A stretch of DNA of 64,000 nucleotides, from positions 2,917,983 to 2,981,982 of the forward strand of contig NW_020654229.1 in assembly GCF_003589595.1 (NCBI RefSeq), given 5' to 3'. Of the stretch, positions 11,735-22,748 are shown one piece after another. The DNA comes from Hyposmocoma kahamanoa (taxonomy: Eukaryota; Arthropoda; Insecta; Lepidoptera; Cosmopterigidae). The position numbers and the translations under genes were made by a program. Every line of letters begins with the position of its first letter. The first letter of the stretch is position 1. A model generated the notes under the pieces. That model was not told the origin of the DNA. It did not search any database and saw only the letters and a program-made list of their open reading frames with translations.

Positions 11735-12105
11735 AACTGCCTCTGTGGCCGAATGGTTACCATGCTAGACTGCCATGCAGAGGTCCTGGGTTTGATCCCC
11801 GGGCCTGGAGAAATATTTGTATGTTCTTCATTTATTTCCATCGTGAGAATGGGTTACTTTGCGGTTGTCTATGTATGTGTTCATGGCACCCGCGATACAA
11901 GGTTTCCCCAGTGCGGGGCTATATTGAGTGTGTGCATTATTTATTCTTATTATAATGGTTGCAGTGATGAGGGATCACATAAGTCCTGAATGTAGCCACC
12001 CTAATAATAATAATAACTGTATGAAAGGAACCAAACCTACCAAGCCGCAAAATGAATCAGAAATGTGGACAATAAATATGAAATATCAGCACTGCTGATA
12101 GTCTT
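11735..12105 (+). repeat. SINE-A, long form, second copy
   Basis: Head 'TGGCCGAATGGTTACC' and B box 'GGTTTGATCCCC', then the same body, ATT tail and 'CAGAAATGTGGACAATAAAT' extension as 9373-9757. Confidence 0.8.
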
Positions 12106-12488
12106 CGCTGAATTATTATGTTATTATATTATTAATTTCAGTTTGAAATGTAGGCAGTATTTAAACTTTTTTTTCTGCATAACATCCATATAATACATTA
12201 CCAAAGTACTTACGTAAGTTTGTACGAGTTGTTTGAACTTGGAGTCTCTGTAGCTACAAGTTCAGTTTTCAATGGAGCCAAAGTTAAGAACAAACTGCTT
12301 GAAATCTGTTCTGGTCTGTGTAATCTGGACTGTCTTCTGGAGTCAAATACGTTGATCTGGTACTCATAGAGCAGGGAATTCCCTAACTTAAGACTCGGTA
12401 GTTGCTCTAATCGCCTAGCACGTTTAATTATTTATTTTTATTTGTGAATGAGAAATTTTTTGGCTTTTTGCCAATAATGAACACTTAC

Positions 12489-12687
12489 CATCTTGCCAAG
12501 GGTTGGCGGGCTCGAAGTACTGGGTCACTATGTGCTCATCATCAGGGAAGGCAACTTTCCTTTGAGGTTTCTGCTTCTTTTTTTCACAAATTTCATCAAA
12601 GCAAGTATCGCTTTGTTCTTGCCCCACATCTCCGGTTTTCACTGCTTTTTCACTCGCACATGCCGTATCTTTATCATCGGTAGACAT
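12489..12687 (-). CDS. First coding exon of a PP1 regulatory-subunit-like protein (PPP1R37-like)
   Basis: Translation starts at ATG 12687-12685 and runs 66 codons to a strong donor (GATG|GTAAGT, GT at 12488-12487), leaving one base of a split codon. Residues 44-47 are K-V-A-F, an RVxF-type docking motif for protein phosphatase 1, in the context 'RKVAFPDDEHIVTQYFEP' followed by 'ANPWQD'. From memory of the family, this arrangement (RVxF, FPxDE, EPxxPW) is found just before the leucine-rich repeats of PPP1R37. The N-terminal half is acidic and unstructured-looking, which is common there. The frame extends upstream of ATG with no better start. No second exon or leucine-rich repeat was found between 1 and 12.4 kb, so the next exon should lie left of the window after a long, repeat-filled intron. 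The PP1 motif is directly seen; the family name is inference. Confidence 0.6.
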
Positions 12688-13169
12688 CGCGTAACACACA
12701 GTCACATAACAAAATGTTATACGAATTCATTTAGTACACAAGATGGTTTAAAAAATTTTAACACAAAAATGATCTAAGGTATTTTAATTCACACAGCACA
12801 CGCGACGGGCACACGCAAATACGCACAATCAACACAACAAATTCGATAATACGCCGGCCATTACGTATTTTTTTCGATTTTCGTTGCTTTTTTTACTATT
12901 TGTATTGTTCGTTTCAAATCAAAACATTCTATGTCTTTCATACACCGTTTACCGCCATATTGGATTGAATGAGACAAAAGGAAAGTTCCGAAAAATCGCC
13001 GCGAGGGGTCGTTTTACAGTGTTGCAATTTTAAATAAATGTTGCATCCAAAGCCTCCCATGCATTCATTTATGTGAACGCGTCATCTCTTATCAAATAGC
13101 AAAACTATTACAAATTTAGTACGTTGTTATACGAAGAGATGTCGTTACTAGGCATTTAAAAGTTTGACA
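12688..13169. other. Upstream region of the PP1-subunit-like exon
   Basis: Somewhat more GC-rich with several CpGs near 12790-12860. It probably contains the 5' untranslated region and promoter of the minus-strand gene; no TATA box stands out. An AATAAAT-containing stretch near 13030 has no assigned gene. Confidence 0.35.
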
Positions 13170-13834
13170 ATATCGCCCTTCCCGCCGAATAATATAGTGA
13201 TGTGCTGATGTGGTAGTTTTCATTTTATTGCATATCCATATATACTAAATCTATGTGCATATCCGATGTTTAGAGCGTTAATTAGACCTTGTAACTTTTT
13301 TTGTAATGTTTCTATGGATATTTATAAAAGTACATTAATTTCATTGGCCCCGTAATGAACATAATATTATTCCCTAAATCTTTAACACCCTTTTTACACG
13401 AATAATACCATAACAAGTTAGTACAGATTATGCAATAGTTTTTTATTCCGTAAGTGATGATATCCATTAAATTCGCGTAAGAAACACTTTAAAACATTTT
13501 TGACACCATATTTCAATGAATAATACGGTAATGCATTAATACTGACTACGAAATCGTTGGATTTACACGCAAATAATATGGTAATGATGCGTCGCATATT
13601 ATACTTTTGCAGGAATTTCAGTAATATTATTTTCATCAATAACTTTATTTAGTAAAACTGATACAAAAATAACATAAAAGAAAATAAACTGTGAAAAAAT
13701 TTTCTTTGTTTTGACATAAAAATAACTATCCTGGGATGCATCCGAGCTGAGATATTAAAAAAAAATCGTTTTCTATTTTTCCTGCAAAATTTAGAATTAT
13801 CGGTTACCATATTATTCGCTGGGGAGTGCGATAT
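13170..13834. mobile_element. Terminal-inverted-repeat element with internal GAATAATAYGGTAAYG motifs
   Basis: The left end ATATCGCCCTTCCCGCCGAA and the right end (reverse complement ATATCGCACTCCCCAGCGAA) form imperfect inverted repeats that continue into AATAAT. TA sits at the probable insertion edge. Inside, GAATAATA-like motifs recur near 13184, 13399, 13518, 13566 and, reversed, 13806. There is no transposase. The 73-codon minus frame at 13418-13639 has no recognisable domain. Confidence 0.6.
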
Positions 13835-14561
13835 CTTTTTTATCCTTCAAATTTTTTTTTTGTATGGAGAAATATATTTTATTTTTTATCTCAAAATATA
13901 AGAAAATGTAATCTGCGTGGATTACTTACCAGTATAATTCCAATCATTCTCTATGTAGAAAAAATAATCTGTTTGCATGTATGTACTTGCTAGCTTTACA
14001 AAAGGTGAACGAAAAAATAAAATGTATGTATTTCTCCCTCAGATTACAATCTAAGATTTCTCTATACAAATAAAAATCTAATTTTTTCTCCGAAATTATC
14101 ACTAGTAATTGAACAACTAGGTACCTAATTTTTACTCCTAATTAATTCAACGATGCACTTTTTATCCCCCCGCCTAAGGCTATATTGACGTATTTTTAGA
14201 GCATGAGAAGTGAAAAAAAATAAAAAACACTATTAAAAACAAGACTTATAATTGTTAAACATGAATATAGAAAATAATAAACATTTTCCATATTATCACT
14301 TTTATAAAATAAAGCCTTCTCACTTTAATCTTTACATGACGCAACATTTATTTTTTAAACAAATACTTCTTTTTCCGGAAACATATTGAACCTTTGACGG
14401 GGCTAGAATGTCACTGACCTTGGGATCTTCGACAGTTGGTGTTAATCGCTGGTCGCTTTACGCGTGCCCTGATTTCAGGGGGTCTTCACGCTGCTCGCTC
14501 TGGTCGCCCGCAGTCACACGGACAACTGCTATTGTATTATGATATAATATTGACACTGTAT
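13835..14561. other. AT-rich intergenic DNA
   Basis: No coding or repeat signal recognised, apart from a short GC-richer stretch near 14440-14525. Confidence 0.4.
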
Positions 14562-14831
14562 CAGTGGTGGATTTGCAGTCTTGGGCGCCCTGATCAGATC
14601 ATGTAGTAGCACTCATATACTTACTGGTTAGACTTATCTATATCTTATAAATAAAATATATGAAAGTGATATAGGAAGATTATTGTTTGTGATTATTGTG
14701 CCATAATGTGCGTGAGTCATTGAAATATTTAGATACTTTGAGTTACTTCTTGTCATCAACAGTGAATATTTTGTCACGATTGGCCGCCCTCGGCCCGGAC
14801 CTAGGGTGGCCTTAGGGCAAATCCGCCACTA
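14562..14831. mobile_element. hAT-type MITE (CAGTGGYGGATTTGC ends)
   Basis: Left end CAGTGGTGGATTTGC and right end (reverse complement) TAGTGGCGGATTTGCCC are inverted. The flanks CACTGTAT (14554-14561) and CACGGTGT (14832-14839) agree at six of eight positions, consistent with an aged 8-base duplication. It is non-coding. Confidence 0.7.
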
Positions 14832-14979
14832 CACGGTGTAGTTGCAACACAAACTTTCAAACTAGGGACTCTTCATCATTAGTGCAGTCGCGAAGAAGCC
14901 TACGTACTAAAACCTGACAACATTAAATATCGGAAAGTTTTAAATTACAACAACAACAACAAGTGAACAAGCCTACTGT

Positions 14980-14985
14980 TTTATT
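14980..14985 (-). terminator. Probable poly(A) signal AATAAA
   Basis: AATAAA on the minus strand, about 135 bases downstream of the stop at 15120, is a reasonable end for the large minus-strand gene. Confidence 0.45.
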
Positions 14986-15119
14986 GTTTTGCGAGTCGTT
15001 TGAGCGACTGGAATGTATTTTTCCTGGGTTTAGTGCGGGTTTACCTTAATTTTATAATCTTGTGTTTATGGAATGCTCTTCAGTTTCTTAAATCAGCAGC
15101 TCTACTATCTACATAGCCC

Positions 15120-16894
15120 TCATTGCATCTTAAATTCGATGCTCTTGCGTATTTTCGGATTGTATCCGAATTTTGGTTTTTTTACATCGTATCTTGGAAC
15201 ATTTATTACCATGTCCGAATATTGACCATATTTCCGTATTATTGACGGTTTTGATTTGACACGCCTTTTTTGTCGTTTCGCAGACGTTTTGAAATCATTA
15301 ATTCCATTCGCCACTTCTTGATTTGATTCGTGTCCTGAGTGCTTAATTTTTGTAGTGGATTTTAGTTTTGTTCGCATGTTAACATTTGCATTCGACTTTT
15401 TTGTACACGATTTTAGATCATATCTAGAATTTGGTGTTGGCATTGAATTCTGTTTGATGTTCACCAAATTTGTCGACGGAAAACAATCGAATCTTGATTT
15501 CTTAAATTCTGTTGAATTGTTTTTGGTATTTGAATTTTTGGCAGATGCATTTGGTTTATTAGAGGAATTCAATAATTTTGTATCCGGATTGTTCATCGGT
15601 ATATTCACTTTTTTAGATTGAGGTGAGTTTGTTGATATATTCGAATCGACCCTTAAATCGAGGCACTGTGCAGAAATTTCTGAATTACTTCTCAAGCAAT
15701 CGATTTCATTGACTTTCAAATCGACGTTGCTATGGTGTATTAAATGAAGAAGTAGATTAGCTCTATTAGATGCACGTTCTTTTAGCGCAAGAACCTTTTC
15801 AGTTTCCTTACAATCTAAACTAGGGTCTATGATTGCTGGTATTGTCTGACGTGATTTAAATGAATCTCCAATGTCATATTTAGCATTATTCCTATAATAT
15901 TCTTCCCTACATCGGTTTTTGTTATTGCTTATTTCATATTTCTTCTTATTGAATTTCCTTGTACAAGAAATACCAGTTATAGCTCTATTTTTCTTAATTT
16001 TATTATTAGTTTTGTAAGAACCTTGTATATCATTTTGGTTTCTTCTTATGGAAGCTTTTGTCTTCATGTAACATGTTTTCGTTCTAAGTGAACGTATGAA
16101 ATGTTTATTTTTGTGTTCTTTAATATATTTCTCACTGTTTTTCTTGAAATTTGCAGAAGTTGCTTGTTTTGTTGGGTAATTACTGTAAATACCGTGTGCA
16201 TTTGTTTTATCCTCTACATGTCTATTGGTATCGTTTGACACAGGATACTTTAGTTTGTTTTCCGTCACATTGCTCAAAGTAAAATTGTTGTTGGGTTCCT
16301 TGATAATACTATTATTACGTCTGGTAACATTTAGTTGTTTCTTCAAGGATGTTAACATTAATTCTGAGTGCGTTTTTTTATTGTCTTGTTTTATATTGCA
16401 CGGAGAAGTAATTATTCTTGGAATATTTGAGCTAATAATTGACCGAGTTTTGGACTTTTCAATGGGTATACTAGATTTTAAATTAGATCTATGAAAGTCG
16501 GAACGTCGCAAAAAATCCAAAACAAGAGAATTTGTATTGATAATCCGAGATTTTGGAAAAGTTTGAGGAGAAAATGATGATTTCGAGTTCTTTGTTCCTG
16601 TAGATGTCTTTTCCAAAGGAACATTCTGGATATTTCTCTTATTATATTCTATTTTCGTTGCCATCCCTTGTTTATCATCAGTTTTTATCGTGTCATCAAG
16701 TATCATTGCAACTTCCTCATCTTTTTTCAATTTAGGTATAGAATCAACAATATTACTCAGTTTACTTTGGCGATCCATAAGTTTATGAAACTCTAGTAAA
16801 AAGGCATTTAAAAAATTGGCCAAAAGATCTAAACAGACATCTTGACGGTACCCTATTGGGCTGTCGTTAACAAGCTTTGTCGGATCTTTGTAGG
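15120..16894 (-). CDS. Last exon of large Lys/Ser/Asn-rich protein (gene B)
   Basis: The open frame ends at TGA 15122-15120. It is entered through a good acceptor (pyrimidine-rich ...TTTTATTTTTCAG|CC, AG at 16896-16895), giving two bases plus 590 codons and a stop. The start of the exon is moderately hydrophobic and probably helical ('DVCLDLLANFLNAFLLEFHK', about residues 18-37). The remainder is Lys/Asn/Ser-rich, disordered-looking, and ends in basic stretches such as 'KRQKRRVKSK'. No catalytic motif or known domain was recognised. Phase matches the upstream exon 17261-20767: one base plus CC. The frame stays open for a few codons upstream of the acceptor only because of intron sequence; the ATG at 16928 is therefore not the likely start. 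Role unknown; nuclear location is a guess from charge. Confidence 0.65.
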
Positions 16895-17260
16895 CTGAAA
16901 AATAAAAGCACCGCAAACTTAAAAACATGTACCATAGGTTACGTATGTGAAGAATTTCAGGCTATAACTAAGGACTAGGAGATGCCTAACATGAAAGATT
17001 GCAACAAATCACAGGGCGACCTTGTTGGGAGATAACGAAAACGATCAAGGAGGTAGGAGATTCAATTGAAGGGAGTGAAAAGAGTTAGATGGAGAAGGCT
17101 CCTAACAAGTAAGCAGCTGCAAAGATCGGCCCGTAGAACTAATAGTCGATAGATCTATTGGATGGGTTGCTCCAGGGGTAGCAACGTGTATGACAAGTGT
17201 CCAATTGCAAGTAGCTAACGGTTTCTACACCATAAATAAATGAAAATAAACTTGTACAAC
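16895..17260 (-). other. Short intron of gene B
   Basis: About 366 bases separate the two large exons. The donor is not strong: candidates in the same phase are AAAG|GTTGTA (exon end 17261) and GATG|GTGAAG (exon end 17285). Confidence 0.45.
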
Positions 17261-20200
17261 CTTTATTATACTCTTGATCTTCACCATCAATTTTAATATT
17301 GCTGTCTGTAATATTACTTGCTACTTTTGACACGATACCTTCGCTTTTCTTATGTATTATTTGGAAAGGAACATGTATTGGCTTGCTAGACGTCTTTCCA
17401 ACTATTAAGGGTGATTTGAATGACGTTCTACGCAATACTTCTCGTCGTTGTGTAACTGTGCTTTGGTATTCTTTTCGTGGTCGTGATACTATATTCTGGT
17501 AATTATACAGTTTATCTCTCGACTTGCGTATTGGCACATGTCTTGAAGGTACATTTAATTTTCTGGAACGATCACGCCTAGACTGATCTTTTCTGTTTGC
17601 AGAAGAATGGGACACAGTTTCATCCATTCGTTTTAGAGATACTGTAACTGTTTCTTGATACTCGTTTAGCTCATCTTTGAATTTGCGTAAAGGAACATGC
17701 TGAGTAGATGCATTACTGTAAGATGGATATCTGGACAGTATATCTGTTGTCTTCGCTAAAGTACTATGCAGTGTTCCACTTATTTGTTTCTTTGATTCTG
17801 AAACAGGATCAGGATATTTTCCAAGGTAATCTTTGAATTTGTCTAAAACGACTTGCAAGGGAGATTTATGCGTGGAAAGTTTAGTTATACTTCTTGTAAT
17901 ATAACTAGATGGTACTTCATCAATTTTCTTTTGTGGTTCAGGAACTGTATCTTTTTTACGAGAACCATGTTTCAAAAATTCAGTTTTCCTCCTCGTAGGA
18001 GAAGTCGATGATGTTACATACGTTTTATTTTCTGCGTCTAGATAGATATCCTGATATTCACACACAACATCTTTGAATTTGCATAAAGACACCTTTGTGC
18101 CAGATTCTTGCCCTGAAAGTTCATGTTCACTTCTTGTAGGACAACTAAATAGTGATACGTTCATTTCCATTTCACGAACTTTATCATGCTGCTTACGTAG
18201 CTCATCTTTGAATTTGCATAAAGGCCCATCCCTATGAGAGTCACACTCTGAAAATTCAGTTTTACACCTCGAAGGAGAGGTAGATGACATTGCATACATT
18301 TTATTTTGTGGTTCAATGTGGTTTATGCAAGATTCTAGATTGGAAAATTCATTATCACTTATTGTGGGACAACTAGACAGTGGTTCATCCATTTCTTTTT
18401 GTGGTTCATTATCTGTATCGTGATGTTTATACAACTCATCTTCGAATTTGCACAGAGGGTCATGCCTAAAAGTATCACGCTTGGAAAGCTCATTTTTTCT
18501 ACTTGTGAGAGAAGTAGACGATATTCTATACATTTGATTTTGTAGTTCCAGATCTGTACTTGGATAGTTAGGGACGGTATCTTTGAGCTTACTTACAGGC
18601 ATATGTATGGCAAATTTATACCTGGAATCTGTACAAGAATTGGAGGATGTTGCTGTCCATTTGTCCACTTCTTTTCGTGGTTCTGTGGCCGTGTCCTGGT
18701 ATTTACGCTGCTCTTTTTTCAATAGCTTACTTTTGGATTTGGGTAAAAGTACATGTCTCAGTGGTTTATAATTGGAAAGTCCACAATTAAAAGACTCTTT
18801 TACGCTTCTTGTAGGTGTATTAGATGATATTATATGTATGTATTTTTGTAGTTCCTTAATTGTGTCTTGGTACTTACGTCGATCTTTCTGTAATTTTTGT
18901 AAATATACATGTCTGGAAATCTCATTTCTAGAAAAAACATCTAAAGGTTTTCTTCCACTCGTTGCAAGAGAACTAGAGGCTTTATTATCAAATTCTAGCC
19001 CTGTGTCGTTGTCCCCACGCAACTTATCTTTGAACCCACTTAAAGGTACATCAGATACATATCCTGAAGTGTTATGTCTGGAAAATATGTTTCCCCTTCT
19101 TGCAGAAGATATTAACGGTCTTCTATTTATTTTTTTTCCTTCTGTAATAGTGTCTTGGTATTTATATTCGCCTGTATTGAATATATATATATTTACATGT
19201 TGGGAAGAAATATCCTGAGAAAGTTCCTTACCGCCCCTTGTAGAGGAAATAGATGGTTTTCCATTACTTTCTTTCTTTCGTGATTCTAAATCTGATGCGT
19301 GATATTTACGTAGTTCGTCATTAGGTAAATGTCTGGGAGATTCTTGTCTTGAAAGTTCATATTCGCTCTTTGTAGAAGAACTAGATGGTGTTTTATCCAA
19401 ATTTTTTCGTGACTCTGTAATTAAATCCTGGGATTTGTTCAGATTTTTTTTCAATTTACGCAACTCATTAACGCATAAAATTGCATGGCTCGGTGATTCA
19501 TGACTAGAATGCCCATGGCCAAGAGACTCATTTCCGCTTTTTATAAGTGAACTATAGGATGTTATATCGGTATGATTTTGTAGTTCTGTAATTGTGTCTT
19601 GATATTTATGCTGATCTTCTTTTGATTTTCGTAAATCTACATATTCGGGGGTGTTTCTGGAAAAAACATGAGAATATTCCCTTGGCCTCTTTGTAACCAT
19701 TTTATTTCGTGATTCTAGGTCTGCGTCTTGAGTACGATGCAGTTCATTTTTTAATTTACGTAGAGGTACATATCCAGCAGATTCATGTCTCGGAAGCACG
19801 TGGCTAAAAGCTTTATTTTTCAATTTACGTAAAGGCACATATCCAGCAGATTCATGTCTGGGAAGCACGTGGCTAAAAGTTTTATTTCCACTTCTTGTAA
19901 GTGATATGGATGGTCTTCTATCTACTTCTTTTCGTGGTTCTTTAACAGTTCTTGGACGTTTATGTTGGTCTGTATTAAACACTAGTACATCTACATATCT
20001 GGGAGTCTCGAGTTTGGAACAAACATCGCGAGTATGTTCCTTTCTGCTATTTGTACGCGAACCCGATGGTTTTCCATTACTTCCTTTTCGTAGTTCCAGA
20101 TCTGTTCCTTTATTGCGCAGTTTATCTTTAACTTTGCACTTTGTTGTTGCACTTTGTACATGTTTGGAGAATTCTTGTGTGGAAAGAACACGACTGAAAA

Positions 20201-20767
20201 GTTTATCACCGCTCCGTTTGTGTGTTTGTAGATATTCAAGCAGTTCAGCTTTAAATTTGCCTAATGAGATAGGTCCAGAAGGTGCATTTGTGGAAAGTTT
20301 ATTTTCAGCCGTTGCATGAGACCTCAATGACTTACTAGCCCTTCCATTCAATGGCTCTGGTACTGTAACTTTGTATTTACGAGGCTCTTCTCTGAAAGTG
20401 CGTTTACTGTTGGTTTTTTCTACAATGCTGACTCGACCACGAACTATTTTTGATGAGCCATCTTTAAGGCCTTGACATTTCAGTTCGTCTTCGAACCTAT
20501 TAATAGAATGTCTTTCTACGTTGTGTGAAAATTCCTTAACGTCGTTAATAATATTTTCCAGATTCGGTGTTTTTTTATGTTCCCTCATGTTAGCGATTTG
20601 GTCTTCGTTTAGAATTTCTTCTCTTTGTCGTTTGTTTTGTAGATTCTGGACGGATATGTATTCGGTTGAGAAATCTGTGCCGACATTGTAAGCATCGTTT
20701 GACATTAATAAAATGGGTTTGCGTCCTTGAAGGGTTAATTTACTTGTTTCTATGTAATGGTTGCTTG
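17261..20767 (-). CDS. Giant repeat-containing exon of gene B
   Basis: An open frame of about 1168 codons is bounded by an excellent acceptor (TATCTTTTTTCAG|CA, AG at 20769-20768). The frame is open from the acceptor to the internal ATG at 20705, so this is best read as an internal exon, not a first exon. From roughly residue 160 onward the protein consists of about 20 diverged units of about 45-55 residues. The loose consensus is 'RHVPLRKFKDELxKYQDT' followed by 'TExRKExD', a Ser/Thr-rich patch and 'TRSxxELS'. Units are basic and Tyr/Gln-containing; heptad coiled coils are not obvious. One 23-residue unit is tandemly duplicated almost exactly (19755-19892). I know no family with this unit. 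The many short plus-strand frames here are antisense shadows. Confidence 0.7.
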
Positions 20768-20848
20768 CTGAAAAAAGATAAAAAGGCTTACAAAATAACT
20801 TATGATATCGATATCAATTTGTTTTTGGGAGTATTAGCGCTAGTATTA

Positions 20849-21046
20849 GGGCGCTTTCAAACGAGACGCTTAAAAAAGCGCTGCAGCGTTTCGATTATGT
20901 TACAGTTCACTAATTGTGACTGCAAAAATGGCGCGCGCGTGTAACGACAGGTGGCGCTGCAACTGCGTCTCTAAATGTTGTATGAAAATTATTAGCGCCA
21001 CAGCACCACTGCAGTGCTTTTATAAGCGTTTAATTTGGAGGCATCC
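20849..21046. mobile_element. Harbinger-type MITE in an intron of gene B
   Basis: Left end GGGCGCTTTCAAACGAGACG and right end (reverse complement GGATGCCTCCAAATTAAACG) continue into a shared 'GCTTAWAAAAGCRCTGCAG' block. TTA flanks both sides (20846-20848 and 21047-21049), the 3-base TWA duplication typical of PIF/Harbinger. It is non-coding. Confidence 0.75.
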
Positions 21047-21410
21047 TTAATTTGAGGCGTGCTATTCTAATAATTTTACCCACCGCCTTTCAAGAGCCGT
21101 GGGTTCAGGAATTTACAGAATTTACGTAATTACCTATAGAAACAAAATTACAAAATTATTTTTTGAGACAGTAATTGCGGCAAATAATACATAGAAAATA
21201 ATAAAATTTGTCGCCAATGTACTGAAATCTCAATAAATAATATGCATATTCAAATATAATCAGTTCCGAGAAGTCCCGCGATTTGTCGAAGGGAATGTCC
21301 ACATTATTCTTTAGTCTAGCTAAATTAACTCCATCAATGCCGATCACTGCTTATTATAACGTGAATGTATTCTTTAAAATTTGTTATTAACTTTGGAACT
21401 AAACACAAAC
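21047..21410 (-). other. Intron remainder of gene B
   Basis: The previous exon's frame continues to a TGA at 21334 if the AAAG|GTTTGT donor is not used, which would give an alternative C-terminus. No other feature is visible. Confidence 0.4.
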
Positions 21411-21957
21411 CTTTAAGTCTACAGTCGTTGTATAAATCACACTCTGATACAAAAGCAGAAGATTGAATACATGTCTTCATTTTCAATGTTTCTATCAACG
21501 CCCTTGTCAAATCTTTTATTGTTATGTCCAAATTATTTGTATTTTCTTCTTCGTCACACTGCTTTGAGGCAAACGAATTCAATGTCATCGATATTCCTCT
21601 CATTACATTTTTAATATTTTGTTTATCAGCTTCGATTACTGCTTCAGAGGCCGATGTTGTTGTTTCCGGTTTTCCTATTTCTACATTTTCAATTTCTTCG
21701 TTATAATTTTGGATTACTTCTAAAGAGGCCGATGTTGTTGTTTCCGGTCTTTCTTTCTTTACATTTTCAACTTCTTGTTTATCATTTTGGGTCAATGCTG
21801 ACGAGCCCGATATTGACGAGGCCGATGTTGGCGAGGCCGATGATGTTGCTTCCGGGTTTTCTTTACTAACATTTTTTATTTTTTGTTTATCACTTCGGAC
21901 TAATGCTAACGAACCCGGTTTTGTTGCTTCCGGTTTTTCTTTCTTTTCCTTAATAAC
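21411..21957 (-). CDS. Internal exon of gene B with 26-residue repeats
   Basis: Acceptor TTTCTTTACAG|GTT (AG at 21959-21958) opens phase 0. The donor AAAG|GTTTGT (GT at 21410-21409) ends with one base, exactly what exon 17261-20767 needs. The first 110 residues hold three to four copies of a unit resembling 'NDKQEVENVKKERPETTTSA', each ending in Ser/Ala/Thr and followed by a 'LEVIQ'-like linker. The second half ('TIKDLTRALIETLKMK') looks helical. No domain is recognised. If unspliced, the frame terminates at 21334. Repeat units and flanking composition match the low-complexity style of the neighbouring exons. Confidence 0.6.
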
Positions 21958-22194
21958 CTGTAAAGAAATATAAAGCAAAAAAATAAAATTATGTGGGCTC
22001 ACTACAAATTGCTTATCGGTACGCATACCGATAAAATCAGTCTGATGGCTCACCTGATGTCAAATAAGCTGTTTATTAGATAAACAACAAAACCACACCA
22101 AGTTTGCCTACCACGGTTTCTGCACCGTAAAAAATTTTTCTTAGCTTAACAACCTATGCATTATTATTACATATTAGACATAACTGGTTGAAGA

Positions 22195-22310
22195 CTGTAC
22201 CACCTCAGTCAACCGTGACCATGGGACCTGTAAAGGGCCCGAAACGTCGGTTTGTTTGAAAAAACAAATATACGCGATTTAAATCCGGAAAAATAGTTTC
22301 ATTTCCTATT
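22195..22310 (+). repeat. Dispersed repeat with hammerhead-like core
   Basis: Contains 'GGGACCTGTAAAGGGCCCG' then 'AAACGTCGGTTTGTTTG', 'CGCGATTTAAATCCGG' and 'ATAGTTTCATTTCCTA'. Copies lie at 52825-52940, 54291-54420 (reverse) and 11380-11500 (decayed). The small GC stem followed by CGAAAC resembles stem II plus GAAAC of hammerhead ribozymes in Penelope-like elements, but the CUGAUGA box is not intact. Confidence 0.6.
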
Positions 22311-22512
22311 AACAACCTATTTATTGCACGTGTAAATTCTCATAAAAGATAGCCCGTGGCGTGCACCTCATGCAGGCAAATAGGCACTGCCTACCCTAGT
22401 AATAAGTAAACTCATAATACCGCGTGCGTTCGCATTATGTCATGACGACAGATAGTCGTGCAGTTTACAGTGTCGTGGCTTGTATATTTAAATGAACTTG
22501 ACGGCCTCTACG

Positions 22513-22665
22513 GTCCCGGGTTCGATCCCCGGCCGGGCCATTGTAGAAACTAACTTTTCTATATTGTCTAGTGTCTGGGTGTTTGTGGTACCGTCGTGGT
22601 TCTCGATTTCTATAACACAATTGCTTTAGCTACTTACTTTGGGATTAGAGCAACGTAACATAATA
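22513..22665 (+). repeat. SINE-B
   Basis: B box 'GGTTCGATCCCCGGCC' followed by 'CATTGTAGAAACTAACTTTT' and ending 'GATTAGAGCAACGTA'. The A-box half of the head is missing. Confidence 0.75.
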
Positions 22666-22748
22666 CAGGAAAAGAAGTTGTTCACATATAGTACGACACG
22701 ATTAATTGTCGTTACGACGACAGACTGTCGTGACAATGGGAAGAGTTA

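Noticed and set aside
18772..20319. Plus-strand frames of 60-150 codons over the giant exon
   Set aside because: They are antisense to a much longer minus-strand frame with periodic protein repeats and have no domains of their own.
21156..21347. 63-codon minus frame 'IGIDGVNLARLKNNVD' as a separate gene
   Set aside because: It overlaps the end of the alternative frame of exon 21411-21957, lies in the intron, and shows no splice or homology support; a faint resemblance to the repeat at 28620-28680 is probably chance.
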